A DNA stretch of 64,000 bases from Croceicoccus estronivorus (GCF_001625325.1 NZ_JRQQ01000001.1:558001-622000), one strand, 5' to 3'. Shown: positions 54,201-63,427, numbered from the stretch's first letter. The notes: generated from the letters alone by a model not told the origin. Numbers and translations are program-made.

Positions 54201-55358
54201 GTGGGCGCCGCACAATTCCTGCCTATAGAACGCACGATATTTTCTGAAGAGCATGAGATTTTCCGGGCATCCGTCCGCCGGTTCATGCGCGATGCCGTCA
54301 TTCCCAATCTCGATAAATGGAACAAGCAGTGCCATCCCGACCGCGAGGTCTGGCTGGAGGCCGGCAAACAAGGCCTGCTGTGCGTCACCACCCCGACGGA
54401 GTACGGCGGCGCTGGCGCCGACCGGAAATACAGCGCCGTGCTTATCGAGGAACAGCAGCGCGCCAACGCCGCCGGGCCGGGCTTTGTAATGCATTCCGAA
54501 ATTGTCGCCGGATATATCGAGCGGTTCGGCACCGAAGAGCAGAAGCAGGCCTGGTTGCCGAAAATGGCGCGCGGCGAAGTCATCGGCTCTCTTGCGATGA
54601 CCGAACCCCGCGGAGGATCCGACTTGCGCGCGATCTCTACCCGCGCCAATCCGGTCGGCGACGAATACGTCATCAACGGCGCCAAGACCTTCATCACCAA
54701 TGGTTATGTCACCGATCTTATCGTTCTCGCCGCGAAAACGGAAATGGGTGACGGATCGAGCGCGCTATCCCTGTTCCTGGTCGAAGCCGACCGTGAAGGG
54801 GTGAGCAAGAGCGCGCCGCTGGACAAGGTCGGGCAGAAGGCGCAGGACGCGGCGGAACTGTTTTTCGACGACGTCCGCATTCCGAAGACCAGCCTGCTCG
54901 GCAAGGAAGGCGAAGGGCTGCGTTACCTCATGCAGGAACTGGCCTGGGAACGGCTGATGATTGCCATTCGCGCAGTTGCGGGATGCGAAATCGCGCTGGA
55001 AAACACCGTCGATTACACCAAGTCGCGCAACGCGTTCGGCCAGAGCCTGATGGATTTCCAGAACACCAAGTTCAAGCTGGCCGAATGCAAGACCAAGACC
55101 CAGATTGCCCGCGTCTATATCGACCAGTGCATCGAACTGGCGGCGGAAGGCAAACTCAACGCAGAAGCCTCCGCCATGGCCAAGTGGTGGTGCACCGAAC
55201 TGCAAAACCGCGTGCTGGATGAATGCGTCCAGTTGCACGGCGGTTATGGCTATATGCTCGAATATCCGGTCGCACGAGCATGGACCGACGCACGCGCACA
55301 GATGATCTATGGCGGCACCAACGAGATCATGAAGGAAATCATTTCGAGGAGCTTCTGA
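54201..55358 (+). CDS. Acyl-CoA dehydrogenase
   Basis: A 385-residue FAD-dependent acyl-CoA dehydrogenase. SLAMTEPRGGSDLRAIST and TFITNGYVTDLIVLAAKT are the flavin/substrate signatures. The C-terminal IYGGTNEIMKEIISR contains a Glu near 375, the usual catalytic-base region of medium/long-chain and isovaleryl enzymes. I prefer GTG 54201 as start, six bases after GGGGGA; the frame runs 31 codons upstream without family similarity. The reaction is alpha,beta-desaturation of an acyl-CoA, passing electrons to ETF. It sits between the Ltp2-like and CoA-transferase genes. Confidence 0.9.
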   Translation: MGAAQFLPIERTIFSEEHEIFRASVRRFMRDAVIPNLDKWNKQCHPDREVWLEAGKQGLLCVTTPTEYGGAGADRKYSAVLIEEQQRANAAGPGFVMHSEIVAGYIERFGTEEQKQAWLPKMARGEVIGSLAMTEPRGGSDLRAISTRANPVGDEYVINGAKTFITNGYVTDLIVLAAKTEMGDGSSALSLFLVEADREGVSKSAPLDKVGQKAQDAAELFFDDVRIPKTSLLGKEGEGLRYLMQELAWERLMIAIRAVAGCEIALENTVDYTKSRNAFGQSLMDFQNTKFKLAECKTKTQIARVYIDQCIELAAEGKLNAEASAMAKWWCTELQNRVLDECVQLHGGYGYMLEYPVARAWTDARAQMIYGGTNEIMKEIISRSF

Positions 55359-55435
55359 CCATGTCAGGCGCTCGAAGCTTGCCGGACCGGATTCCGGAAA
55401 ATCCGCTGCCCCGCCGCTCATCCGGTCTCTAGCCG

Positions 55436-56692
55436 ATGCCCACCGCACTCACCGTCAGCGAAGTTCCCGCTCTGTTGCAGCCGGGAATGACAGTGTTCGT
55501 CCAGGGGAGCATTGGCCAGCCGCAGGGATTGATGCAGGCGCTGTACAATGCATCCAGCCAGCTTGGCGGCCTGCGCTTCATTACCCCGCTGACACCGGGA
55601 ATGAACCATTTCGCAATCGGGCAAGGCCGCGAACCGAGTACCTGCGTCACCTTTTTCGACTACAAGGAACTTCGCAGCTCCTGGCAGGCAGGTCCGATCG
55701 AATTCGTTCCGAGGCATTACAGCGCCATCGAGCCATTGCTCGGCCGGATCGACATCGGCCTGATACAACTCAGCCCACCTGACGCTGACGGCATGTGCAG
55801 CACCGGGCTAAGCGCGGATTTCGTGCCGGATATCGTTGGCCGCTGTGATGTCGTGATTGCCGAATTGAATGCGGCGATGCCTCCGGTGGCCGGTGGGCCA
55901 AGGGTTTCGCTGGAACAGATCGACTATGCCGTCGCCGTCGATTATCCCCTGCCCACAGTCGCAGATCCGGTGGCAAATGCCGTCACAGACAAGATCGCCC
56001 GCAACGCGGCCGCGCTCATACGCGATGGCGACACCTTGCAATTCGGTGTGGGCCGGTTGCCACAGCTGGTTGTTGGGTCCCTCGGGCACCTGAACGATCT
56101 CGGGCTCCACAGTGGCCTGATCTCCCCGGTCATCCAGCCGCTGATAGAGGGCGGCGCGATGACTGGCGCGCGCAAGTCGATCGACCAGGGGTTGCATGTC
56201 ACCGGCGCGGTCTGCGGCGATGCAGCGTTTTATGACTGGATCGCGCAACGCCCCGATTTCGCATTCCGGCCTGTCTCGTACACACACGATTGCCGCACGC
56301 TGGCCGATCTGGATAATCTGGTTGCCATCAATTCCGTGCTGGAGGTCGATCTGTTCGGTCAAGCCAATGCCGAAACCGCAGGGGGGCGGCAGATCAGCGG
56401 CAGCGGCGGGCTGGTCGATTTCGTCCGGGGCGCGCACCTGTCACGAGGGGGGCGGGCGATCATATGCCTGCAGTCGACCAGCGGCGGCGGCAAGCGATCG
56501 AATATCGTAAACCGGCTCAATGGTGTGGTGACAATCTGCCGCACCGATCTGGACATCGTCGTGACGGAACACGGGGTGGCAGAGCTGGCCGACAAGTCGG
56601 TCGAACAGCGGGCCGAAGCCCTGATCGGTGTGGCTGCGCCGGAGTTTCGCAATCAGCTGGCAGAGCAGTGGCGCGCGCACCAACAGGCATGA
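55436..56692 (+). CDS. Acetyl-CoA hydrolase/CoA-transferase family protein
   Basis: A 418-residue protein of the family I CoA-transferase/acetyl-CoA hydrolase group (like 4-hydroxybutyrate CoA-transferase). ALYNASSQLGGLRFITP and DADGMCSTGLSADFVP are N-terminal domain segments. The catalytic Glu region is NSVLEVDLFGQANAETAGG, followed by SGSGGLVDFVRGAHLSRGG, and the C-terminal DIVVTEHGVAELADKS is typical. It would exchange CoA between a pathway acid and acetyl- or succinyl-CoA. It ends the 47564-56692 operon and converges on an SDR gene. No strong Shine-Dalgarno precedes the ATG, and a GTG or upstream ATG start is not excluded. Confidence 0.88.
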   Translation: MPTALTVSEVPALLQPGMTVFVQGSIGQPQGLMQALYNASSQLGGLRFITPLTPGMNHFAIGQGREPSTCVTFFDYKELRSSWQAGPIEFVPRHYSAIEPLLGRIDIGLIQLSPPDADGMCSTGLSADFVPDIVGRCDVVIAELNAAMPPVAGGPRVSLEQIDYAVAVDYPLPTVADPVANAVTDKIARNAAALIRDGDTLQFGVGRLPQLVVGSLGHLNDLGLHSGLISPVIQPLIEGGAMTGARKSIDQGLHVTGAVCGDAAFYDWIAQRPDFAFRPVSYTHDCRTLADLDNLVAINSVLEVDLFGQANAETAGGRQISGSGGLVDFVRGAHLSRGGRAIICLQSTSGGGKRSNIVNRLNGVVTICRTDLDIVVTEHGVAELADKSVEQRAEALIGVAAPEFRNQLAEQWRAHQQA

Positions 56693-56722
56693 GCCACCGC
56701 TGCCAAGCCAGAGCCCGCTCAA

Positions 56723-57478
56723 TCAAGCGTTGAACGCTGCCCCACCGTCAATCCTGAGCCCTTCACCCGATACGTAGCGAGCCGCGTCGGATGCGAGGAA
56801 CACCGCCACCGGGCCGATGTCGTCCGGCTCACCCAGGCGGCCAAGAGGGATCTTCCTCTTCCAATGCGCGACATACTGCTCATCCGCCATGTGCGCCTCG
56901 GACAACGGCGTAACGATCGCCCCCGGCTGGAGAAAGTTCGCGCAAATCCCGTACTGCCCCAGATCCATTGCCATGGCCTTGGTCATGCCAGCGACGGCGT
57001 GCTTGGAAGTCACATATGCGATGATGGAGGGGCTTGCGATCTCGGACATGATCGAGCCTGTGTTGATGATCCGTCCGCTGCCGCTCTGCTTCAAAAAGGG
57101 CACGGCTGCGCGCGTCAGCCGGAACACGGCATCGACGTTGAGCGCCATGACCCGGCTCCACATTTCATCAGATGTCGTCTCGACATCGCCAGCCGGCGAA
57201 ATGCCTGCATTGTTGACCAGGATATCGATCCCGCCGAGCATGTTCCGTGCTGCCTCCACGACACGCGCTGGGGCGTCGGCCAATGTCACATCAACCGCCA
57301 ATCGAGCCACACCGTTTTCGACGACATTGCTGGTCTCCCACTGCCCGGACGGCAAATCGACCGCGAGAACCGTGGCGCCTTCCCTGACGAACGCTTCCAG
57401 AATGCCTCGGCCAATGCCGCTGGCTGCTCCTGTGATGACTGCCTTGCGCCCGCCAAGGGCACCTGTGACCTGCTGCAT
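56723..57478 (-). CDS. SDR-family oxidoreductase
   Basis: A 251-residue classical short-chain dehydrogenase. TGAASGIGRGIL binds the cofactor, VDLPS (Asp) favours NAD(H), NNAG is intact, and the catalytic Ser is in NTGSIMSE and Tyr-x3-Lys in AYVTSKHAV. The C-terminal SDAARYVSGEGLRIDGG is standard. The start is ATG 57476-57478 with GGAGAGAG upstream. It is a lone gene on the minus strand between two plus-strand sets and is divergent from the HMG-CoA-synthase-like gene. A hydroxyacyl-CoA or hydroxysteroid dehydrogenase role is likely. Confidence 0.9.
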   Translation of the reverse strand: MQQVTGALGGRKAVITGAASGIGRGILEAFVREGATVLAVDLPSGQWETSNVVENGVARLAVDVTLADAPARVVEAARNMLGGIDILVNNAGISPAGDVETTSDEMWSRVMALNVDAVFRLTRAAVPFLKQSGSGRIINTGSIMSEIASPSIIAYVTSKHAVAGMTKAMAMDLGQYGICANFLQPGAIVTPLSEAHMADEQYVAHWKRKIPLGRLGEPDDIGPVAVFLASDAARYVSGEGLRIDGGAAFNA

Positions 57479-57784
57479 GGCTCGCTCTCTCCTCAACTCG
57501 GCCAGGCCCAATTCGCCGCGACCGTTGTTGCGGCACATCTAGACCGCCGGGATGCGGGGAATAATTCGCGAAGCGCTCGCTTTTCCTAACATTCGCCATT
57601 GATCCGTCCGCCGGTCCGCAAGCGAACCCGGCCCTATACGAGTTTTATGTGAGCACCCTTGTTTCCTAGCAGACAGGCACAGCTCGCCGTCGAAGGGCGC
57701 GACAACGGCTGTTCGCATCCGTTGAAACGCCTCGGCCGGTCGATCCCAAATGACGTTGCCGAACAGGGCGCCACGGAGAAGCCA
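57479..57784. other. 306-bp divergent promoter region
   Basis: It lies between the minus-strand SDR and the plus-strand HMG-CoA-synthase-like gene. The open frame of the latter extends through part of it from a TTG at 57659 without support. No clear operator or hairpin was found. Confidence 0.5.
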
Positions 57785-59239
57785 TTGACCAACACAGGTA
57801 TCACCTCGATCGCGGGTTACCTCCCGCGATTGCGCGTTGCCCGCCGGGTGATCGCAGACGCCAACAAGTGGGCCAACCCGGCCCTGGCCGCGATGGCCAA
57901 AGGCCACCGTACAAGCTGCACTCCCGATGAAGACAGCCTGACCATGGCAGTGGAGGCCAGCCGCAGCTGTCTCGCCGCCGGGTCCGGCGCAGCACCGGCA
58001 GTGGTGCAGTTCGCCAGCACGACAGCGCCGTTTGCCGACCGGGCCAATGCCGTGCTGCTGAGCGAGGCTTTGACACTTCCAGCCCAAATTCGTTGTGCCG
58101 ATTTCGGCGGCTTTCTCGGCGCTGGAATGACCGCGCTCATCGACGCCTTGTCCAGCGGGCAGCCGACCCTGACAGTCGCCGCCGACAGGCGCAGCGCGAA
58201 ACCCGCTTCCGCGCTGGAAATGACGCTCGGCCACGGCGCGGCAGCCGTGGCCACCGGGACGCAGGGGCTGATTGCCCAGCTGGTCGCTACTCATGCAACG
58301 GCAACAGATTTCGTGGACCACTATCGCGCCGCAGGGGCCGAAATCGATTATTCGCTCGAAGAGCGCTGGGTCAGGGACGAAGGGCAGATGAAGATCCTGC
58401 CCTCTGCCATCCTGGCCCTGCTGGAACAGGCCGGCTGCACACCCGGCGATATCGATCACGTGGTTCTGTCCGGCATCGGGCAGGCTGCCGCTCGCAATAT
58501 CGCCAAGGTCTGTGGCATTGCACCGGAACGTCTGGTCGATCCGCTGGATGCAGGTTGCGGTAATACCGGGACGGCCCACGGGCTGCTGATGCTGAGCCAT
58601 GCGCTCGAGCAGGCATCGCCGGGGAAGAAGATCCTGGTCGCGAATTTCGCGCAGGGCACCCAGTGCATCCTGCTGGAAACCACAGATGCCATTGCCGACT
58701 GGGCAGCCGCCAATCCGGTGGCCGCCCAACTGGAAAACGGATGCGAGGATGGGAATTACACCCGTTTTCTGGCGTTCAACGATCAGCTGGAGATCGATTG
58801 GGGCATCCGTGCCGAGCGTGACAATCGTACCGCTCTTTCCGCGTTCAACCGCCACCGCAAAACCATAACCGGGTTCATCGGCGGGAAGTGCACCGCATGC
58901 GGCACCAGGCAGTTTCCCAAGGGCCCGGCATGCGTAAACCCGGATTGCCGCAGCTTCGGCACGCTGGAGGACGAACCGTTTCGCGACAAGATCGGGCGGG
59001 TCAAATCGTTCACCGAGGATTGGCTGGCAATCTCTCCCAATCCGCCGCTGATGTACGGCAACGTCGCCTTCGACGACGGCGGCGTAATCATGATGGAATT
59101 TACCGATTTCGAACCCGGCGAGCTGGCCGTGGGCACACCGGTCCGCTTCGTGTTTCGCATCAAGGACAAGGATCCGAAACGCAGGTTCCATCGCTACTTC
59201 TGGAAAGCGGCCCCGGTAAACTCAGCGGAGGCGGGATAA
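57785..59239 (+). CDS. HMG-CoA synthase-like thiolase-fold protein fused to a DUF35 domain
   Basis: A 484-residue fusion. The first 350 residues are a thiolase-fold (HMG-CoA-synthase/KAS III-like) domain with AVVQFASTTAPFADR, a strand TLTVAADRRSAKPASALEMTLGHGAAA and DAGCGNTGTAHGLLML. Where these enzymes carry the nucleophilic Cys, it reads CADFGGFLGAGMTAL, so the nucleophile appears lost. From about residue 369 follows a DUF35 zinc ribbon (CTACG, then CVNPDC) and OB fold. I start it at TTG 57785, with GGAGAA upstream. The DUF35 part may serve the thiolase encoded immediately after. Role unknown; an aldolase-like or scaffold function is possible. Confidence 0.8.
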   Translation: MTNTGITSIAGYLPRLRVARRVIADANKWANPALAAMAKGHRTSCTPDEDSLTMAVEASRSCLAAGSGAAPAVVQFASTTAPFADRANAVLLSEALTLPAQIRCADFGGFLGAGMTALIDALSSGQPTLTVAADRRSAKPASALEMTLGHGAAAVATGTQGLIAQLVATHATATDFVDHYRAAGAEIDYSLEERWVRDEGQMKILPSAILALLEQAGCTPGDIDHVVLSGIGQAAARNIAKVCGIAPERLVDPLDAGCGNTGTAHGLLMLSHALEQASPGKKILVANFAQGTQCILLETTDAIADWAAANPVAAQLENGCEDGNYTRFLAFNDQLEIDWGIRAERDNRTALSAFNRHRKTITGFIGGKCTACGTRQFPKGPACVNPDCRSFGTLEDEPFRDKIGRVKSFTEDWLAISPNPPLMYGNVAFDDGGVIMMEFTDFEPGELAVGTPVRFVFRIKDKDPKRRFHRYFWKAAPVNSAEAG

Positions 59240-60445
59240 ATGGCCAAGGGCATTCGAGACAAAGTCGTCATTCTCGGTATGGGATGTTCGCAGTTTGGCG
59301 AGCGATGGGATTGCAGCGCGGAAGACCTGCTGGCGGAATCGTTCCTTGAGGCGATCGGCGATGCGGGGATCGATCGCGATCAGATCGAGGCCGCGTGGTT
59401 TGGCCTGTCCATGGACGAACAGAACCTGGGCAAATCGGGCCTCTCTGCCTCGCAAAGCCTGCGCCTGCCGAACATCCCCGTCACGCGCGTCGAAAACCTT
59501 TGCGCCACCGGTTCGGAGGCATTGCGCGGCGCGGTCTATGCCGTCGCTTCCGGCGCGGTGGACATCGCCATGGCCATCGGGGTCGAGAAGCTGAAGGATA
59601 CCGGCTACGGCGGCCTGCCGGAACGCAGCAAGGGGACGTTCAACGAACTGTGGCAACCCAGCGCGACCGCGCCAGGGTCCTTCGCCCAGTTCGCCAGCGC
59701 CTATACGGCGCGCCACGGAATCGAGATGGACACGCTCAAGGAAGCGATGGCCCACGTCTCGTGGAAAAGCCACGAGAACGGATCGAAGAACCCCAAGGCC
59801 CATCTCCAGCGCCGGATATCCAAAGAGGCGATCCTGAATGCGCCCATGGTCGCCTATCCGCTGGGCCTGTTCGATTGCTGCGGCGTCAGTGACGGATCGG
59901 CCTGTGCCATCATCACCACGCCGGAAGTCGCGCGCCGTCTGGGGAGGACGGGCGACCTCGTCAGCGTGAAGGCCGTGCAGCTGGCTGTCAGCAACGGTTC
60001 GGAAATGTCCCATGATTCATGGGACGGCAGCTATGCCCGCACAACCCGCATTGCAGCCGAACGCGCATACCGCGAGGCGGGGATTACCGATCCGCTCAAG
60101 CAGCTCGACCTGGTCGAAGTGCATGACTGCTTCTCGATAACGGAACTGGTCACAATGGAAGACCTTGGCCTGTCCAAGCCTGGAGAAGGTTTCCGGGACG
60201 TTCTGGCGGGCAAGTTCGATGCCGATGGCGAAGTTGCCTGCAACATCGACGGCGGACTCAAATGCTTCGGCCATCCGATCGGGGCATCAGGCCTGCGCAT
60301 GGTCTATGAATGCTATCAGCAATTGCTGAACCGTGCAGGCGACCGCCAGTTGAACCGGCCGACCCATGCGCTGACGCACAATCTCGGCGGATTTCCGAAT
60401 TTCAATGTGTGCAGTGTCTCGGTTCTCGGCCTGCTCGACACCTGA
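59240..60445 (+). CDS. Thiolase (SCP-2/acetyl-CoA acetyltransferase type)
   Basis: A 401-residue thiolase with all catalytic residues: nucleophile Cys88 (NLCATGSEALR), His295 in VHDCFSITE, and Cys342/His344 in CFGHPIGASG. It cleaves a 3-oxoacyl-CoA to a shortened acyl-CoA and acetyl- or propionyl-CoA. The ATG directly abuts the stop of the HMG-CoA-synthase-like gene (TAA ATG), so translation is coupled. The intact residues contrast with the Ltp2-like protein at 52911. An SDR gene follows by 42 bp and could supply the 3-oxoacyl-CoA, as a hydroxyacyl-CoA dehydrogenase would. Confidence 0.92.
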   Translation: MAKGIRDKVVILGMGCSQFGERWDCSAEDLLAESFLEAIGDAGIDRDQIEAAWFGLSMDEQNLGKSGLSASQSLRLPNIPVTRVENLCATGSEALRGAVYAVASGAVDIAMAIGVEKLKDTGYGGLPERSKGTFNELWQPSATAPGSFAQFASAYTARHGIEMDTLKEAMAHVSWKSHENGSKNPKAHLQRRISKEAILNAPMVAYPLGLFDCCGVSDGSACAIITTPEVARRLGRTGDLVSVKAVQLAVSNGSEMSHDSWDGSYARTTRIAAERAYREAGITDPLKQLDLVEVHDCFSITELVTMEDLGLSKPGEGFRDVLAGKFDADGEVACNIDGGLKCFGHPIGASGLRMVYECYQQLLNRAGDRQLNRPTHALTHNLGGFPNFNVCSVSVLGLLDT

Positions 60446-60487
60446 CCGGCCTTCCCGCCCCAAACTCAACGCAAACAAGGTTCAAAC

Positions 60488-61261
60488 GTGGAAAATCCAG
60501 CATCCCTCGACCGCAAGGTCATCATCATTACCGGCGCTGCGCAAGGTATCGGCAAGGCTCTTGCCGACCAGTGCCTGCTGATGGGCGCCCGTGTCGCGGC
60601 AGTCGACATCAACGAGGCGGCTCTGGCCGACAGCTTCGGCAGTTGCGACGCCGGAAGGGTGAAGACCTTTGCCGGTGACATCACTGACGAAGCATTCGTC
60701 GCCAGTGTGGTCGAAGATACCGCGAAGACGCTCGGCGATGTGAATGGCCTGATGAACAACGCCGGCATCGTACGCGCGGCAATGGCCGCCGAAATGTCCC
60801 GCGAGCAATGGCAATCGGTCATCCATGTCAACCTGACCGGCGCCTTCACCTGTCTTCAGGCTGTCGGACGTTTCCTGATAGAAAAGGCGAAGAACGGCGA
60901 TTCCAATCCCGGTTCGATCGTCAATGTCTCTTCAGACGCGGGCCGTCGCGGCACTTTTGGCCAGATCAACTACGGTGCGGCCAAGTCCGGCGTTCTCGGC
61001 CTGACGATGAGCGCAGCACGCGAATGGGGCCGTTACAACATCAACGTCAACAGCGTATGTTATGGGCTGGTCGAAACCGCGATGACGGAGACCATCCGTC
61101 AGGACAAGTTTCGCGACCGTTATCTGGACTCCATCCCGCTTCGCCGCTTTTCCTCGCCCGAGGATGTCGCGCCCGCGACCTGCTTCCTTCTGTCAGATGC
61201 AGCGGCCTACATCACCGGCCAGCACCTCGGCATAGATGGCGGGTTTCACATCACTGCTTGA
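60488..61261 (+). CDS. SDR-family oxidoreductase
   Basis: A 257-residue classical short-chain dehydrogenase. TGAAQGIGKALA binds the cofactor, VDIN (Asp) indicates NAD(H), NNAG is intact, the catalytic Ser lies in NVSSDAG and the Tyr-x3-Lys in NYGAAKSGV. The start is GTG 60488 after AAGG. It follows the thiolase by 42 bp and probably completes the operon of HMG-CoA-synthase-like, thiolase and SDR genes. A 3-hydroxyacyl-CoA dehydrogenase function (FabG/17-beta-HSD10-like) suits a beta-oxidation role. A very stable hairpin lies 8 bp after the stop. Confidence 0.92.
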   Translation: MENPASLDRKVIIITGAAQGIGKALADQCLLMGARVAAVDINEAALADSFGSCDAGRVKTFAGDITDEAFVASVVEDTAKTLGDVNGLMNNAGIVRAAMAAEMSREQWQSVIHVNLTGAFTCLQAVGRFLIEKAKNGDSNPGSIVNVSSDAGRRGTFGQINYGAAKSGVLGLTMSAAREWGRYNINVNSVCYGLVETAMTETIRQDKFRDRYLDSIPLRRFSSPEDVAPATCFLLSDAAAYITGQHLGIDGGFHITA

Positions 61262-61268
61262 GGGGCGC

Positions 61269-61292
61269 ACCGGGGGATCAACATCCCCCGGT
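61269..61292. terminator. Bidirectional terminator hairpin
   Basis: Perfect 10-bp stem ACCGGGGGAT/ATCCCCCGGT with a CAAC loop. ATTTG follows on the plus strand. It sits between the convergent SDR (61261) and hotdog-hydratase (61312) gene ends. Confidence 0.75.
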
Positions 61293-61311
61293 ATTTGCGT
61301 GGCATCAGGTT

Positions 61312-61791
61312 TCAAGCGGGCTGCAGCCAACGCTCTCCGCCACGATCCCACGGATTGTCGGCTTCGTCGGCGGGCAGAGCATAGAGCGCGTCGCAGGTCG
61401 TCACGATCCGCCCGTCGACCGTCATATTCAGCGTGACTTTAACACATGGTCCGCAAGGTCCGTCTTGCAGGACATCCTCGACCGTGCCGTGGATGGCGAC
61501 CTCATCTTCCGCAAAGACCGATACCCGCATGGCGAAGCGCATCTGCACGGTGCGGCCCATCGGGCCCGACCAATCGTTGAGATAACGTTCGAACAGCGCG
61601 GCCTGAAATTGGGTATTGGCGAAAATGTCACGCTGACCCGCAACATCGACCACGTAGCGCCTGTCATGATGCAACGGCGAATAATCCCTGCTGGCCAGGG
61701 CACCGGCAACCAGCCTGGTGGCCGACACCGTAAAGACGAGTTCAGGCAAATCCATGCCCATGGCGACATCGGCGACGGTGAGCCGTTTCAT
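61312..61791 (-). CDS. MaoC-like hotdog-fold hydratase subunit
   Basis: A 159-residue hotdog protein of the MaoC dehydratase family. The motif region reads SRDYSPLHHDRRYV, giving Asp-x4-His spacing, and FANTQFQAALFERYLNDW follows. It overlaps the FAS1-like hydratase gene by 4 bp, so the two are translated together and likely form a heterodimer, as in the ChsH1-ChsH2 steroid-enoyl-CoA hydratase. It lies downstream of the acyl-CoA dehydrogenase pair on the minus strand. The enoyl-CoA substrate is inferred to be the product of that pair. Confidence 0.85.
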   Translation of the reverse strand: MKRLTVADVAMGMDLPELVFTVSATRLVAGALASRDYSPLHHDRRYVVDVAGQRDIFANTQFQAALFERYLNDWSGPMGRTVQMRFAMRVSVFAEDEVAIHGTVEDVLQDGPCGPCVKVTLNMTVDGRIVTTCDALYALPADEADNPWDRGGERWLQPA

Positions 61792-62339
61792 GCCTCACCT
61801 TTGTCGAAGCCGAAGAAATCGTAACTTTCGACGCCGACGACATCTCCCGCAGCGTCCAGATATTGCATGTCGACCGTCCAGAAACGTCCTGTGCCGAGCT
61901 TTGTCGACTTGATCTCGCCAATCCGGCGGACGATCTGCTGGGTCCGCAGGCGATCACCGAGTTTGACCGGCTTGTAGAATGTGGTGGTGTAAGTCACCAC
62001 GATCGAAGCGGGATAGCCCAGCAGACCCTTGAGATCGAAATGCGCCTGCAGGGCCCTCAGCGGCTCCCCCTGCCCCGGTTCCCACAGTTCCGGCCTGCCC
62101 CACGCGGGAAGCATCGTGGCGGGGCAATAGGGCTGGCCAAGCAACACCGTGGCCTCCCCCGCGCTCCACCAGGCCGGATTGGCGTTTTCAACCGCCGCGC
62201 ACATGGCCTGCACATTGCGCTCATTGGCAGGGATGCCCGCCTCCGCCACATATTGCGGGCGGCCGATCAGGCGAACAATCGCGGGATCGAGATCCGCCGC
62301 ACACTCCTCAGTTGTCGGGGCGTCAGCCATGGCCTTCAC
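61788..62339 (-). CDS. FAS1-like (MaoC N-terminal domain) hydratase subunit
   Basis: A 183-residue protein matching the MaoC_dehydrat_N (FAS1-like) hotdog domain: AHFDLKGLLGYPASIVVTYTTTFYKPVKLGDRL and a late VESYDFFGFDKGE. Such domains pair with the active MaoC subunit and shape the acyl pocket. The start is GTG 62339, overlapping the acyl-CoA dehydrogenase stop in GTGA; an ATG three codons later (62330) is as plausible. It overlaps the next gene by 4 bp. The gene order dehydrogenase, dehydrogenase, FAS1-like, MaoC is that of side-chain beta-oxidation sets in steroid degraders. Confidence 0.85.
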   Translation of the reverse strand: MKAMADAPTTEECAADLDPAIVRLIGRPQYVAEAGIPANERNVQAMCAAVENANPAWWSAGEATVLLGQPYCPATMLPAWGRPELWEPGQGEPLRALQAHFDLKGLLGYPASIVVTYTTTFYKPVKLGDRLRTQQIVRRIGEIKSTKLGTGRFWTVDMQYLDAAGDVVGVESYDFFGFDKGEA

Positions 62340-63424
62340 GACAGGACATGGTCGGCAATGGACTTCTTCAGCCCGGCCGCAGTCCCATACATGAGCTCAT
62401 GATATTTGGAGCGCCGATAGAACAGCTGCGGCTCTCCTTCGGTCGAATAGCCGATCCCGCCGTGGACCTGAACCGCCACTGTCGCCAGACGGCGGAACAG
62501 GGCGGCGGCAGAGTATTTGGCCATTCTGGCGAGATGAGCGCAGTCCTGGCCTTCATCCTTCGCCCAAGCGGCCTGATAGGTCAGGTAACGCACGCCTTCC
62601 AGTTCGGTCGCACAGTCGGCCAGGGGATGCGAAATGGCCTGAAAACCGGCAATAGGCCGCCCGAACTGCTTGCGCTGGTTGGCATAATCCGCCGTGATCT
62701 TCAGCAGACGCGTCGCCGCGCCGACAGCTTCCGCCGCCGCTGCAATCAACACATCATCGGATAAGGCAGAGTTTTCGGCGGCGGGCCAGAAATGCCCTTC
62801 CGCAACATGCACATGATCGAAACGGACTTCGAACAGTGGTTGCGATGCATAGTTCGGTTGTTCGGTAATAACGATGCCATCGGACTGTGCGGGAATCAGA
62901 GCCCAGCCGGCACCGGACTCGGTCGCAGCTCTCACCAGAAAAGCATCGGCAACACTGGCGAACGGTACGACCATCTTGGTGCCCGACACCGTCCTGCTTG
63001 CACTGTCGAAATGCGATGGTCGCGCCGCTTCACGCAACTCGTCTTCCTGCCAGGCCGGGATGACGATGACTTCTCCGCCAGCGATTTTGGGTAGCCATTC
63101 CGCAGCCAGATCTTCCGATCCAACGGCAGAAAGAATGTCGGCGGCGTGAACCGCGCTTTGCAGGAATGGCGAGGACGCGAGCACCTGCCCGAACTCCTCA
63201 AACACAATCGCGAGGTTGAGAGCGCCCATCTGCGCACCGCCGTGCCGTTCTTCAATCCGCAGCGCACAGATACCGCTTTCGCCCAGCGCCGCCCAGAATG
63301 CCCGGTCGAGTTTGTCCCGTTCCCCTTCCAGCTTGCGAACTGCCGCAGAGTCGAACGACGTCTCGCAGATGCGCCGGACAGTGGCGCGCAACAGTTCCTG
63401 TTCTTCGTTGAAATCGAGATCCAT
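62336..63424 (-). CDS. Acyl-CoA dehydrogenase, smaller subunit of a heteromeric pair
   Basis: A 362-residue acyl-CoA dehydrogenase. MDLDFNEEQELLRATVRRI and FGRPIAGFQAISHPLADCATELEGVRYL are characteristic. The C-terminus reads HELMYGTAAGLKKSIADHVL and lacks the usual GGT/SxE segment. Its length and truncated C-terminal motif resemble the partner subunits of the FadE28-FadE29/ChsE-type alpha2beta2 enzymes that act on steroid side-chain CoA thioesters. The ATG begins 3 bp after the stop of the neighbouring dehydrogenase, so the two are coupled. It reacts with ETF as electron acceptor. The steroid substrate is inferred from the neighbourhood. Confidence 0.88.
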   Translation of the reverse strand: MDLDFNEEQELLRATVRRICETSFDSAAVRKLEGERDKLDRAFWAALGESGICALRIEERHGGAQMGALNLAIVFEEFGQVLASSPFLQSAVHAADILSAVGSEDLAAEWLPKIAGGEVIVIPAWQEDELREAARPSHFDSASRTVSGTKMVVPFASVADAFLVRAATESGAGWALIPAQSDGIVITEQPNYASQPLFEVRFDHVHVAEGHFWPAAENSALSDDVLIAAAAEAVGAATRLLKITADYANQRKQFGRPIAGFQAISHPLADCATELEGVRYLTYQAAWAKDEGQDCAHLARMAKYSAAALFRRLATVAVQVHGGIGYSTEGEPQLFYRRSKYHELMYGTAAGLKKSIADHVLS

Positions 63425-63427
63425 GAA

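Noticed and set aside
55361-55432. 23-codon frame between the acyl-CoA dehydrogenase and CoA-transferase genes
   Set aside because: Too short to support; no ribosome-binding site or conserved content visible.
57539-59191. 550-codon minus-strand frame opposite the HMG-CoA-synthase-like gene
   Set aside because: The plus-strand protein has recognisable thiolase-fold and DUF35 motifs; the antisense frame is a shadow.
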